Assembly (NCBI GenBank): GCA_005406025.1
Contig: BGZK01001421.1
Span: 91,963-155,962, forward strand
Source: Eumeta japonica
Lineage: Eukaryota; Arthropoda; Insecta; Lepidoptera; Psychidae
Direction of reading: 5' to 3'
Length of the DNA: 64,000 nt
Shown: positions 35,526 through 48,725 of the stretch, piece by piece
How positions within the stretch are numbered: the stretch's first letter is position 1
Layout: each line of letters begins with the position of its first letter
The notes under the pieces: generated by a model
Told to the model about the DNA's origin: nothing
The model's input: only the letters and a program-made list of their open reading frames with translations
Databases searched by the model: none
Position numbers and translations under genes: made by a program

Positions 35526-38222
35526 TTATTAAAATATCAACATTCTTGTCCCATTAATTTTAAGGTAATTGGCGGTAAAAGGTGGAAGTTGGGATTGACG
35601 TCCGCGATGTTGTGAGATCAATGAAATTAAAGCTTGTCAGGTCGAAAATATAGCCGCTTAAATAAGTTTGGTGTTTGTTCTAAATTTTGGTTTCATATTG
35701 TGTATGGTTTGTATATTATTGACTTCTTTTGTCAATTTTGATATTATCTGATACAATTTTTTTTCCATATCAGAAAATTTTGTCTATAGTATATTTGAAA
35801 AATTGTCTTAGTGCATCAAATTATATAATAGATATATTAACGAATTTAAGTTTAAAAACCCTTTAAGTTGTAATGGTTAGACATTAAAAACTTTCTTCGT
35901 CAAAACTTCTATACTTTAGCATATTAATTTGTAAAGACTATAATTTTATGCCTTATTTAGCTTATCAAAGTTATACATATTTTTAATTAATTTTGAAAAA
36001 AAAAAGAATTATCCCTTTACATTTTTTGACATTAAGTGTCGATAGGAATTCAATCAGAATGTTCTTTTATATATAAAATTTATTCTGGTGTTCGTTTAAT
36101 AACGAAACTTCTTTAAACATTTTTTGTAGTAGTCGACAGACCTTTATAAATATTTATTGCGAAATTATAGGATTTTGTCGAGGGATATTTCCTTGCGTAG
36201 TTGCTTTTCGCCAAAATAAAAAAAAATATTATAATTTGCCCGAAGGAACGGGCCGGCCCCGAAAGCCTATTGTGTTGTTTCGCTAAGAAATTTCTTATTC
36301 CGCCGAACCACTGTTATTTCGTAAGATAGATTCAGTAAAAAGGAATCGCATAAAAAGGATTGTTTGATATGCTCGTTGGCAAAGCTTTGACGACAATAAT
36401 TATTTCGTATTCTAGTCTCTTTTCATCGTTGTTATGCGTCACAAAAATTGGGGTAGATTAATTCACTTGCTTATGCCTTTTGCTTTCATTGGTTGAAAAT
36501 CAGTCAGCATTTCATTAAGTTCACACACAGTATTTGCGAAAAACAACTTCATAATTAACTTTATTGATAAAAATTGGTCTAGTGCAATATTGAATGTACA
36601 TTAAAATCAAAACCCTAAAGTTATGTGTCCTAGTCGTATATTACTCTAGCAGGTTCTGTCTTTAAGCTACGGCAGTGGTATATCCTTCCACAATTATTTT
36701 ATTTCCGATTCCGGGACTTTAATTCTAGCCGTCCACTCTGGTGCACGGCAGAGAGGCACTAGACAGTAACCCGTTGTGAGTGAGCCACTGTGGAACGGGC
36801 CACGGAATTATGCGAAATATAAAGTTGGAGAAGAAATAGTTAAGTGCGAACTTTTTCTTCTAAAAATGATCTTTAAAGAAGTAGATCTGAATTAGCCACG
36901 CAAGGTAAAATTTTAAAAAGTGTTTGACAGCTAAACACAAATATAAAATAGGTAAGAATGGTATAGGGATATCTTAAAACAACTTATTGAATTAAAATTA
37001 TATTTCGTACTTTATTAAAACTTGTTCCTCTTTTGATCACTTCACAAAATGTTGGTACGTTATTACTAAGAAAACGCGGGCATTACCATTTAAATATATC
37101 AAGAATTAAAATATGTTGCATAATATTTAAATATTGTATAAAAATATGCACAGTATAATTTTAAATTTGTAGTAGTTTGATTTCATTTCGTTGCGGGTTG
37201 AATGTACGTGCCTATGAACATTAAAAATACTACTTAACCCATAATCAAATTACTATCATTTGTCAAATTGGTGTTTAAATAAAATTCAATTTATGTCATA
37301 GTGCAACAGCGGCCGGTGTCTGACCCACACGGTAAGAGTCGACTGGTAGAAATCGTAATGTAACGAAAAATCGTTACACTCCCTCTCCATGCGACTATCT
37401 CTCGCTCAAAATCTATTATAATTTACATATTTTATGTCCAGTTTTTAACAAATGAATGTTATTTCTAAAATATTAAATAAAACTATTTGATTTCATTTCT
37501 TACTTTACATTAATTATATTGAAAAAAACTTTGTCTCTGACGGGTCCGCCGACCGCACATTTCGCTTTTGGTATACTCACGCCGTATAAAATTAAATCAA
37601 CTTTTTGTGGCTTTAGAGATTTACACTTTTTTTTTAATTTTACTAGCACAAATTACACATAATATACAGATATGTCATGTTGGAAAACTCTGTTATGCGT
37701 GGATTGTTGTTGGTGGGCGCGATTTTTGTAATTACTCTTTTTATTTTAATCCGAGGTCATTGTTTTTGATGAGAAGAGACCATGTCAGATAAATATTTAG
37801 ATAAAGTATGTTTTTGTAATAGTTCATCATCGAATCGGTTACGGTGATGTCTTACGCTTTGTTATGGCACACAGTTGATGAACGCGAAGCTGAATAAACA
37901 CGGCTCAGTTTATTTTGGAACGAAATACTTTGATTAACGCGCAAATATCATGAAACAAATGTTTTTGAGGCGATAAATAATGTAATGGATATTTGATACA
38001 ATTGTTGAGTATAAATACTGGGACACCTAATTAGGAATTAGTAAATTATACAATGTACTATTACTATTACTACTACTACTGTACTACTAATACTACTCTT
38101 CGATAATTTACCATATATGAAAAAATTCGTGGCATATGCAGTCGATCATTTTTCGATTTCGATTGTCATTCAAGTGAACAAATTTGTTTATTTTACTAAT
38201 CTAATGTTAGTAGCTCCTCTTG

Positions 38223-38226
<4 letters not shown>
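35526..38226. other. Gene-free AT-rich stretch
   Basis: No gene or repeat family recognised. A small GTAACGA/TCGTTAC hairpin sits at about 37361-37378. A 74-codon plus frame at 37568-37792 is not protein-like. Confidence 0.5.
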
Positions 38227-38320
<94 letters not shown>

Positions 38321-38330
38321 GATATATATG
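38227..38330. repeat. (CA)43 plus (TA)n microsatellite at a mariner end
   Basis: 86 bases of perfect CA (38227-38312), then a short TA-rich run. It abuts the truncated 3' end of the mariner relic that occupies 38340-39465. Confidence 0.95.
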
Positions 38331-38339
38331 ATGCCATTT

Positions 38340-39465
38340 TGTAGGTAGTGACTTAATGCCATTACTGTAGAAATTTTGGGACTTTTAATCATAAAATTGT
38401 GATAAGTAGTTTTGACAGTCCTTTTTTGATGTTTAACCTTACACTATCTAAAAGATTCTGAAGAGACTAAAACAGGTAAAAACTTGAGCGTGCAAGGCCA
38501 GGGCTATGTGATAGATGCATTAAAATTTCCCAACCAAACTCTTAATAATTGCTGAGTAGCTAAATATGTGTGTGATCTGGCGTTATCATGGTCTTAAACT
38601 ACACCCTTTCTGTTGATCAGTTTTGTCAGTTTTTTCTCTACTTCTGGCTCGAATCTCATCAGCTGTTGACAGTACAGATTCGAATTGATGGTTTTGCTCG
38701 GCGGTGAAAGCTCATAATGAATAATGCTCTTCCAATTCCACAATATACATAGCATCACCTTATACGAGTCAATCCGGGTTTGGAAAGTTTGTGGAGCTTG
38801 CTTGCTTTTCGACCATGATATTTTTCATACGTTCTTGTTGTATGTAATTAATTTTTCATCACCAGTGATCAATCTTCTGGAAAACGATTCTGTTTCATTA
38901 CATTTCAATAGATAGTCGCAAATGAGTAGGTACACAATTCATTAGATTTATTTCAGTGACCTCGTGTAGGACACAAATATCGAGCTTTTTTGTGTATCGA
39001 CCTTTATTCAAATGGATCAAAATTGGTCAATTCCCAGCTCTTTAGCTATGCCACAAGAACTAATATGCCGACCTTGCTCTACTTTTTACAAAATAGCATG
39101 AACTTTATCTGTGACAGGTCGAACACAGCGAAGTTCATCTTTGATATCAAAATTATCGGACTGAAAACGCTTGAACCAATTTTGTGCTGCTCTTAGAAGT
39201 CACAAATGTTTTTGTAGCTTATGTGGCATTTTTCCCTATTTTGTCATTAAAGTTCAAAATGTGTCGAGTTTTTGCGTTAGTTTCATTCATTCGTGTGGAT
39301 AAAAAAACAATAGAAAAATGGTGGGATACGTTTTTATTTATATTTTTAATTTTTTAAAATTTTATCCATTTATAGGTATCAAAACTAGCCAGCCACAAAC
39401 AGCATAACCTAAGATTTTATTGCAACTTTTTATTTCTAAAATAGGAAAAAACTTTTTCCCCTATT
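38340..39465 (-). pseudogene. mariner transposon relic 1
   Basis: The minus strand encodes broken mariner transposase. Recognisable blocks include RLITGDEK (region of the first catalytic Asp, about 38860-38885), RKRSWSK-like text, INRKG, and LARSSFYLF-like text from the C-terminal half. There are many frameshifts and stops. The 5' end matches that of relic 50774-52090 (AGGGG-AAAAGTTTTTTCCTAT, then GGCTAGTTTTGATACC), so both belong to one family. The 3' end is lost at the microsatellite. Not active. Confidence 0.85.
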
Positions 39466-39689
39466 TAATATGTTAGTGTTAAAGTATACCCTAATGCCTT
39501 CTTAATAAACAAAAGTTGTGCTTCGAACTAGCACACTGTACGAGAGCCGTACAAGTTCATACAGACATCTACATAACGAATCGCATACTATTATTTTGAG
39601 GCACCTGCAATATATCATATGCTTTAAGGCCAGTACGTGAATCCCGATTTATTGTTTTGATCAAATTTTTTTTATGCTCACCGTTTCAA
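39466..39689. other. Short gene-free stretch
   Basis: Nothing recognised. Confidence 0.5.
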
Positions 39690-39900
39690 TTGACGTGTTC
39701 TATAATTCTATACACGCGCCGAATCATCTTTGACGGTATAAAACTCGCCAACACTTTCGGTACGTTAATACGGGGATAACTTTCGTTAATATTTCATGCG
39801 TGCCCGCGGTCCCCGGGCGGTGCAAGTTATGGCGAAGTGATCGCGCCTTATAGCCAGCGCCTCAACTTTCACCGTGGCCCACTTCATTATGTAGGTATGT
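39690..39900. other. GC-raised non-coding island 8
   Basis: Centred on GCCCGCGGTCCCCGGGCGGT (39803-39822) with flanking TTAATA cores. No frame or repetition. Candidate regulatory element. Confidence 0.35.
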
Positions 39901-41984
39901 AGCGAACTATTTATTATTAATCCGTCTCCCTCCTCCTCACTCCTCCCCCTCCAACCCACCAACTTGTTCCCAGAGGTCGGAGTTCACTGGTAGTTAATAA
40001 TTTATCGCTTCTATTCAGTCACTTTTAGGTATACGATGTAGAAACTAAACTATCCGAGGTATCGCTAGCTATTTTAATAGGCCAGACAGATTGATTTAAA
40101 TAATTGTTCGGTAAATTATACACTTTTAATTAATATTAATAAAATAAAAAAATACTATACTTTCATTAAGATATATATTAATATTTTTTTTGTCATTACA
40201 CTTCCAGTTGAACGTGACTGTGATGTAGACGCGATGATGGGAGAATATTTTTCAATTTTTCGCTATAAGCATTTAAGTTTTCTAAAATTTAGATTTTTAA
40301 AATAAAAATTAAAAAAAGCTTCGGGAAATAAAAATATAAGTTTCAGAATTCCTTGGGATCAATATTACGTCAGTATCGGTATCGAAAACAGAAAAAAAGT
40401 CATTGAGACTACACGGATAATTAAGTTTGTATGGCAACATTTAGGGTGCGGGTTCTTTTCGCACTTGTCCGGTTAGATATTTTAATGTTTTTATTAAAAT
40501 AATATTTCATGATTAAGATCTTCCCTATTTTCATATTTCCTTTTTAATGAAATTAATAATAAAGCATGCCTGTATTATCAAGTCAAAGCTAAAATTGTGC
40601 GTTGTCCTTAAAATTGAATTTAAATGTTTAACATGGAAAATACTAAAAAAAGTTGATCTGTCATACTCAAATCCCTAAGTTGAAAACTTGAAATCATCTT
40701 TTACTCGCGTATTGACAGGTAGAATCGATTTCAAAGCTCTACGTAGTGTAAATCTTATATCTTAAGACGCGTAGACATAGGATGGTCTGTGGGTTTTTAA
40801 GATTGGTCACTGGTTAAATATAATCGCGAGAGTTGCGTCATTTTTTACTTCATTATTTTTCTACCTTTGACGATTAAAGGACGGATAAAAAAATTAAAAG
40901 AAAATTACGTATTCAGAAAACATTTATGGTGCCAATTACGAAGATAATGCTGAGGTGTTAACAATTTATTTATTTGTGTTTAATAAATTAATGAAATATA
41001 CGTAATCATTTAAAGCACAAAATGTGGATTGAAATGAGAAGTAAAAAAATGATGAAGTGGAATTATTAAAATAAAAAAAAAACCGCAATGATATTTTATG
41101 CTTGCTTTTCAATATTTATTTTTTAGTAGCCTGTGTTATTTCATTTCATTAAAACGTTTACACAATTATGTAATTTATAGTACGAAGTACTAGTAGCTAA
41201 AAATCTATACCCTAGCTATTACTTTTCATTTATCATTTTGTTACTTTTAACGCCTTCAAGGCAATGTTTTATATTACACTAGTTGTAATGTGCGATTTTT
41301 TTCATATACTGTATTTGATAACATAAAACTTATATGATGCCCCAAGCTAGCAAGTTACTTGTGAAAATCCCATGAAAAGCCCTTTAGTAATGTTGAAGGT
41401 TAAGGTGTTCTAATAGACAGTTAGACAGACATAGTTTCAATAATCTTATTTCGTTATACTCCCTATGTGTTCCCATATGTTATACTCCCTTTGTTATATA
41501 TCACCCGAGATCAGTTTTTGACAAATAATTGCTGTGTAGAGCTACGACGGTCCTATTGTTTTATCTACATAAGTAATAATAGTTGTTTGTATGTATATAT
41601 GTAGTCGTAAAACTAAATTTTGGTTAAAAACCGTTTGACCGATTAGTATAAAAGTAGACACATCGAAATGATTTTTTTCGTCAAGAAGAATTTCATGCTA
41701 TCATTCTGTTGCAATTTTCCACCAAAAAGCGCTGCAGCGCATCACCTGTTCAGTTTAACTGATCACTGTATAAATTGGAATAGAAAATATTTTCGCGTCG
41801 TCCATATTTGTATTTCGCCACTAGATGGAGCTACATGATAGCAGATCAATTTCTAGTTTGTTAGATTTATTGTTATGAAAAATGGTTTACGGAAATATTT
41901 GAACACGGAGAATATTTTTACGCTATTTGTTTTGCTGTTAATCGTCTCGTTATACTAAGATTTGCTCCGGCTTCGTTTACATCG
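39901..41984. other. Gene-free stretch
   Basis: Mostly unique AT-rich DNA. The text at 41620-41700 (AACCGTTTGACCGATTAGTA, then AAATGATTTTTTTCGTCAAG) is in the style of insect interspersed repeats, but no family was fixed. Confidence 0.45.
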
Positions 41985-42175
41985 TTATCGTAACCAGTAG
42001 CGTTGGACCGGGGTCGAAATTGAACGTAGGACGGCGATTAGGATCAGGGGCAGTACTGCGACCAAATTTGAGAATGGAAGCGATATTGGGATTGACAGCA
42101 CTATCGTTCAATATAAAAGATAAGGGAACTAGATTTATGTCCAAGCGAACGAAGCCATGAGCGAAAAGCTAGTTA
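41985..42175 (-). repeat. Dispersed CCCGGT-type repeat, copy 2
   Basis: The minus strand begins ACTAGCTTTTCGCTCATGGC, TTCGTTCGCTTGGACATAAA, then a degenerate array of CAATCCC / CGACCCCGG words. It aligns with the heads at 30855 and 48515. Confidence 0.55.
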
Positions 42176-42780
42176 TATTTTTCAAATAAATTTCATTATT
42201 ATATTCAAACATTCATTAGATTAAATATTTTGATAACAATCACTAACGATTCTCATTATGTAAACTTTTTGCATATATTTCAAAGAAATACAACATCCCG
42301 AATAAAGGCAATTCGTTAAAATAATTTCGGCCCATTTCGTTCCCTCAACTAGAGTCAGTGCGGACGCGGCGGTTTTGCAGTAAACATTACCTAAATAATC
42401 CGGTCCAGATTTCGCGTACACAATTTAAATTTTCTTGCTGCGCTGTCATTTTTAAACAGTCCTTGGACGACGAATTTGCTACGGGGACGTGATCTCATTT
42501 TATAATAATCAGTAGAAAGATTAGCGATACTGTTGTTTATTGACTTATAATAAACATCATTTATAAAAATGGTGAACAATGAAATTAGTAATATGAATCA
42601 TAATTTCATTGTGATTTTTCACGTAATAAATTGAACATTTTCCTTATTGGTTCAAACGGTTCGTTTATTTGTTTTATTTTAATAAAATTGTTTGGTAAAT
42701 AGCGAATGGGAAAATGACACAGCAAACTGTTATACACAATACACAATTCGTACGTGGGTAAAACTGACAGTCCTTAGAAA
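42176..42780. other. Gene-free stretch
   Basis: Minus frames at 42221-42421 and 42391-42579 have fairly balanced composition but no recognised domain; they overlap in different frames, so a decayed coding fragment is possible. Confidence 0.35.
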
Positions 42781-42807
42781 ACAAAAACTAGGAAATTGTT
42801 ATTACTA

Positions 42808-43215
42808 TTATTGTTTTTCAAAATAGTGTCAGTTTAGATCAATATATCTTCGTATTCGATTGGAGCCACTGAGAGAAACACTTTGCCCACTCGCACTTGG
42901 GGTGTTTCGACGGAGATGGAGTCACTGCGTCCTCGGCGTCCGTAAACCACATTCCTCGAAGTTTTTCTTTTATTTCAAAAAATAAATAAAAATCGGATGG
43001 TGTGAAGTCAGAGTTATAAGGCCGAATGAGCCAGTAGTTCTATACCTAACGTTCCCAAATTGTTAGTAGTTTGTCTGGTAGTATGTGGTGAGGCGTTGTC
43101 ACGATGGAGAATCCTACTGTGAGGTCGTTTTCCCGACATTTTTCCAAAACTAGAAGCGATAAATTGTTAGTGTACCAGTCTGCAGTCGCTTTTTGTTATC
43201 TACTAAGACAGTACT
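42808..43215 (-). pseudogene. mariner transposase C-terminal relic 2
   Basis: On the minus strand: RILHRDNASPHTTRQT (second catalytic Asp region), then in another frame SPD-F and FTDAEDAVTPSPSKHPKCEW followed by AKCFSQWLQSN, ending YFEKQ-stop (42808-42825). This is the diagnostic C-terminal half of mariner transposase. At least two frameshifts are needed to read it through. It belongs to a different subfamily from the relics at 38340 and 50774, judged by the YFEKQ ending. Confidence 0.85.
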
Positions 43216-46200
43216 AGGATATATTAATTAATAATCTTTTTGTCGTCATTTTGGAGAGCAAATGACGGATGAATGCAATATACGTAATAAGGGTAGAAAA
43301 ATTTCAAAATTTAAATATGTTTTATTATTTTATAGTGTCTAAGTGGCCCATTCCAAAAAAATTAATTGTGACCAACGTATGTCATAGGCTGGCCAATCTA
43401 TCTGATGAAAGCTGGTCCTGTTCGAAACTGGAAAATAGTTTAAGTAAGAAGCTTTACAATCGCTCCTATAAACAACAAAAAATAATTGATTAATATTGCT
43501 TCACATTGTATAAATATGTCTTGCTAGAGATTTCTAGGTAGGTAACTATTTATTCAATTTGTCGAATATTGTCAGGGAGGACTTGGTAGACCATAAATGC
43601 GTGATGCCGACATATGCCGACGGTCGGAATTAAATGCTGAGCCCGAGTATAAGATAGCGCAGTACAAGTCTGTTCAAAATGGAGCTAAAGAAGAAGGAAG
43701 GCCAGCCATTTTCTGGAAAAGTGTTAGATCTTGTATAGCTAGGGGTAGAAGTGATGATTATTGGTACATAACATGTATACCGGACAGAACACGACATGTG
43801 AGACTTGTGAGAGAGGACATGTGTGGCTATATAACTTTTATTTGAAGGCTTAATTCTAGGAGTATACGAGAAGAGTAGCAATTGTAGGTTATAGAAGAAA
43901 GTATAAATTCAAAATATCTTTGATCATTATATCTATAATATTTGAAATGCGTTTTTGCATTTATTTTATAATATTTTATGAGTTTACCATTCTTTTGGAC
44001 AGGCAGTTTTTCCTCAATAAGCATGAGCAAAATCCTTAAGGGTAGCTTTTTCCAATTTATCTACACGATGATAATACAGAATAAAACAATCCGATAAGAT
44101 GTTGAGCTGACTGTACTCATTGATATTTGTCTTCTATATATTTGGAAATTGTGTAATACCCTTTTTGGCTAGATATTCGTTTGATTCGTTAAATTTATAA
44201 ATTTATGTAAGGGTAAATCTTATATATACGTAGGGACTTAATCTACAATAATGGAACAACTTTTCTGCAAAAACTACGTCACGTCTATTTCAGTTATCGT
44301 GGTTAACAAACTGATTTGTCAATTTATTTAAAAGGGGCGAAGAATTTAGATTTATCACTTGTAATCCTACTGACTAATTTAAATTAGAAGCTTAAATTAT
44401 TATTCAATCTGATATTGATGGTACTGTGTCGTTATACGGTGAGGGTGTGTTAAAATTATATTATTGAACTTTGAATAATTTATAGTCAACAAATGCATGG
44501 CAATTTTTGTCGTACCATTATTGTTTAAGTTAAATCGATTAAGTGTTTAAATGTTAATCAGTGGTATTAATAGTGAGCTTGTATTGTGTGTTCCTAAATA
44601 ATTAAATACACCCATCAAAATTATATGTTATGGCTTAATTCTGTTATCTCGTTTCATCACGCGGCACACGCTATAAATTGATAGCACGCAATGCAAATAC
44701 AAACAAATACGAGTAATTGCCTACAATATAATAATTAAACTTGGAAAGAATAAAATTGTTATTAAAATATAGTCGGCTATTGATAAGACACGTTTCACAT
44801 ATTTAGTATGATTTTTATACAAATTTTATTGTTTTTTATACCATTTCTGGTATAATGGGAGTACTTTACATCGGAGCAATTTATTTAGATATTCTTAAAC
44901 TTTTTATTTTCATCCATTTTTGGTAGAGGTTGAACTTTCGGTTTATGGTAACCGAAATGTAACGTGTACATTCGTAATTTTAATCAAAATTTACGAAAAT
45001 ACCGCTGTTCGCCAGCCACTGCGGTACCAGCGCCAACTGTAGGCCTCATCGAATTACATATTACAATAGCACGATTTAATCCCTATTTCTTATTACACAT
45101 TCCTGCCGTAGTCACCAAACTAGTCCCACCAAACCAGCATGGTCTTTAACTTTTATAGCTACGTCTTAAGAGTTAACCATCAAAAGATCCGACTGTTTCA
45201 ACTTACGTCATCATGTCACAAACCAAATGGAAAATTGTTCGAAACACAGATTTACGAAAATTCATTTTTTAAATTAAGTTCTATCGATTTCGTTGATCAA
45301 GCATTATGATGCGAATATGAGTCTTTAAGCGGCTTTTTATATCTGTTGACGATGTCATTTTTTTTGCTATGAAATTAAAACATTTATTTGACACGATGAC
45401 GTTTCGTCATCATAAAAGCTTCGAAAACGTGCCATCTGCGGGCAATCGCTTTTTGATACACACGCATGTGTGTATTATAAAATGTAAAGAACGATACGGA
45501 ACCTCCATGGAACGTTCTAGGTTTTTTTTTGTGTATTGCGCAATACAAAGAACACACAGCGCCGCTAACGACAATGGCAATCGAATGGGGGCAAGGGAGC
45601 GGGAGCGGCAATTCACACTGAGTTATAACCACCGGCAATTTCGAAGTGTCGACCGTTAAATTATTACACGACAGAGCAGCTACGATACAATAATTCAAAC
45701 GGCCGACTATAATTTCGGCTATTAGAGTTATCTATGGTCGCGAGGTTTGTTGCTCCTGTATCTATGCCATGTACTATATTTACAGATAGCGAAGCATGAA
45801 TTTCAGTGACCTCATGCAATACTCTATTGGAAGGTGACAATACTGTTTCGGCTCAATTTCTCGTTATGAGCCAGCACTGCTGAGATTTAGGGACTCAACT
45901 TATGTGGTAGGAGTCAAGGTGAAATAAAATTCGGGGATGGTTCCGTACAGTTTTAGCTATAATTAAGTTTAATTTATTTCAATTACATAAATAAGATGTG
46001 ACTCCCCATTTCCTTGCATTAGGTTACAATATATTGGCATAGAACTCCTTTTCTTAAAACGATTTTATTAGCTTTTTATGTCGTGAAGTCTGTTTGAAGT
46101 TAAACTGTGAAATTCTTGTGAGATCAGCGTTCAACGATAGAGAACTTCCGATATAATACTCATGAAACAAAAATAAAAAAAAAATCCTTAGACCAAATGA

Positions 46201-46486
46201 CTACTTATCTTCCTTCCATTTCATAGTCAATTCCATATTAAGGTTGTCGAATTTCCTTAGTATTCTGGACTTCCTCAAATATTGCCGTTGTGTGTCAGGT
46301 TTAATTTACTCCACTAACCAAACGTTATGTTTCACCACCCACAATCGTTATGTTTAAGTTCGGGGCACTTTGGATTTTAAGCCCTGAGCAAATCGAAGAC
46401 GGCAGTCTTTTTCGGAAACCAGTATTTGAAGTATTTCAAGACATTCTGTAATGGATATCTTGTCAGTTTATTTACTATTCTACTTC
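43216..46486. other. Gene-free stretch
   Basis: Several small frames (43269-43493, 43597-43845, 45369-45698) were checked and not recognised. 43590-43850 has more balanced composition than its surroundings and could be a decayed transposon ORF. Confidence 0.45.
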
Positions 46487-46522
46487 AAATCTTCTAAGCG
46501 AAGAATTTCGCTTAGAAGGTTT
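46487..46522. repeat. 36-nt hairpin
   Basis: Arms AAATCTTCTAAGCGAA (46487-46502) and TTCGCTTAGAAGGTTT (46507-46522) pair at 15 of 16 positions around a 4-base loop (GAAT). Confidence 0.85.
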
Positions 46523-46639
46523 CATATTATTCGGTATATATATGTCCTATTACATTACCAGGCTAAAGCAAATTAATGCAACTCAGCGTTGAACATAATC
46601 TGCCGATTTTGTGACTTCATTTCATCGGTAAATTTCCGG

Positions 46640-46880
46640 CGTACACAAGTGTCGTAAGCGCGCTCGGAGCGCGTGCCAGACGAGAATCGGACCCGGAAGC
46701 GCGCGAACTCGCCGAGACTGATGCCTCCTACATATTATATGACATTTGTCAGATTCGTGTCACATTCGTGTCCCGGCGCCGGCGTTGTCGCGTTCGGCTA
46801 ATACGCCCCGCCGGTGACTGATAGCGTTTTGTTGAGGCCGGCTCGAAGACGTTCCGGATTTTTGCGAGTCTCGTTTGCGC
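46640..46880. other. GC-rich non-coding island 9
   Basis: CpG-rich, non-coding. Contains GCGCGCTCGGAGCGCG (46656-46671) and a short direct repeat ATTCGTGTCAC / ATTCGTGTCCC (46753-46774). Candidate regulatory element. Confidence 0.4.
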
Positions 46881-47796
46881 ATTTCTTTTTATACATGACT
46901 GAAGATGTTGTAATTACAGCATGCAATTATAGACGATTCTTATGTTTAATAAATTAATTATTATCCATATGTCGGATGTGTGTAACATTTCCTCGTACAA
47001 CTTATATTACGTTTTGGATCGAAATATTATTGTGATCGAGACATATAGTGAGAGAAAATTATATATTATAAATATGTAGTGGAATTTGCCCGAGCCTCCG
47101 TCCGCATAGACATACAATGATGAGAATTTTTGAGGTGAAGCTTCTTTGGGGACGGTGTGAATTGGATTTTATGAAATGAAATTGTGTAACGAAAAAGAGA
47201 TAGCTGTAAATGTATATATAGGTTTTAGGTTGTAAGAGAATGAGATAGAATGCGTTTTTATACAGTTTCCCTATCTTTCGCCTCCTCTTAATTATACGAT
47301 GGCTTGTAGCGGCTGCGTCCCCACTATTCTACCGTTGTATGCGGGCCCGTACATGGACTCTGTATACCATAGACACTAGACTACCTGCTGTTACTATATT
47401 TTTAATCTACTCGATATATGTACCCAAAGAGGGAGAGAGACAGAGAAACGTCGAAATGACATTATTTTCTGTTGGATTGCTGTGACTATCGCGCTCTTTT
47501 AGAAATTATTTTATATTGAATCGAACAATTTCTATCTTTACTAAAAATGTTACTTTAAGTAAAAAAAAATCGTCGATTAATCGCACCTTCTCTCTTTTTC
47601 TCTGTGTTTACCACATCCATAGTGTATTCATCTCATTATTTAAAAATTAACTAAGTTTAACTCCTACCACGTGTGAACGCACACTAAATTTTTTTAGTAG
47701 GATTTGTGTAAAATCCATCCTCTACGTCCCGAAAAGAGCAATTATGTCAAAGTTCAAATCAATCGGACCTATAGTTTCGGAGATTTTGTGATGTGT
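46881..47796. other. Gene-free stretch, 3' part probably a retroelement tail
   Basis: From about 47700, GTGTAAAATCCATCCTCTAC and CAAAGTTCAAATCAATCGGA leading into the CAGT run resembles insect dispersed-repeat 3' ends that finish in simple repeats. The rest is unassigned. Confidence 0.4.
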
Positions 47797-47856
47797 CAGT
47801 CAGTCAGTCAGTCAGTCAGTCAGTCAGTCAGTCAGTCAGTCAGTCAGTCAGTCAGT
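47797..47856 (+). repeat. (CAGT)15 tetranucleotide microsatellite
   Basis: 60 perfect bases, 15 copies. A plus-strand frame through it encodes an SVSQ run that is an artefact of the repeat. Confidence 0.97.
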
Positions 47857-47977
47857 TGTATTTCGCTTATATATGTACAGATAAGAATGGCACTCGACCG
47901 ATTTGGCATCATTTATACATATGAATGATGTATGAATGTGCGAACGGAAATTTTAATGTTAAACAAGATCAATGAGT

Positions 47978-48180
47978 AGTGGTGGCTCATCGGTTGACAG
48001 CATCGCCTTCAGATCATAAGATACCGGGTTCGATTCTGGTTACGGTCGTAGTGACCAATTATTTTTTAACTTAAGTCAAATTATAATGCACATTTCGTGC
48101 CACGGACTGCATGTTAAGGCGCCGCACGGGATTTTTTCATCGCAGTGGTGTCGACGGCGGTTAGGAGCCCCCGACCCGCG
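47978..48180 (+). mobile_element. tRNA-derived SINE, copy 3
   Basis: A-box-like AGTGGTGGCTCATCGGTTGA, then CGCCTTCAGATCATAAGATA and a good B-box GGGTTCGATTC (48026-48036). The body has AACTTAAGTCA at about 48070 shared with the copy at 20813. It continues into a GC-richer part (CGGTTAGGAGCCCCCGACCC) that may be a second repeat. Confidence 0.65.
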
Positions 48181-48469
48181 CTGGACCAATGTGGAGGCAT
48201 TTGTGTCCAAACCCCTCCCAATTTGAAAAAAAAAACATGTGGATGGCTAAGATGTGGCGTAAATTAAACCTGTCATAGCAATATAAGTCGACCTGTGGTG
48301 GCTCCGATCGTGTAGACATAAAACCGATCCAGATTTTATCCATTTTAATTAAGGATTCATAAAAAAAATAAAAAAAGATTAAAATTTCGCATCCTAAAGA
48401 CACGTAAGGCAAGCCGGCGTAAAAGATAAAATGCTCTTGCAAAATCATAACATATATACATACTATAGT

Positions 48470-48725
48470 GATCACCCGCCCGTTTCGCTGGGCGTAAATT
48501 TTAATTAAGATTTTTTTCATTATTGAAATGTGCCTCCGGTTTCGCTCCCGTGGACATAGAATGAATTCCTTCATCTTCTATAATGGTGAAGTTTTCTGTC
48601 AATTTTGGTAGCGATCATGGTCGTGTTCTCGATGACAATTCTGGTTCCACTGCCGAGTGCAGTCCCCGTTCCGCTGTCAGTTCCAATACAGGTCTCGATC
48701 CTCCCTTGGGCATTAATGACAGTAA
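48470..48725 (+). repeat. Dispersed CCCGGT-type repeat, copy 3
   Basis: GGTTTCGCTCCCGTGGACAT then AGAATGAATTCCTTCATCTT aligns with 30880-30922. The body (48600-48715) is again an array of GTTCC / GTCCC / GATCC words. Confidence 0.6.

Noticed and set aside
38117..38392. Frames with THTHTH and CVCVCV runs
   Set aside because: Translation of the (CA)43 tract.
43597..43845. 82-codon plus frame with balanced composition
   Set aside because: Suspected decayed transposon ORF, but no motif could be named.
47704..47928. Frame with SVSQ repeats resembling a low-complexity secreted peptide
   Set aside because: Translation of the perfect (CAGT)15 microsatellite.
48161..48574. 137-codon minus-strand frame
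   Set aside because: Begins in the SINE/repeat region and crosses A-rich runs; no protein features.
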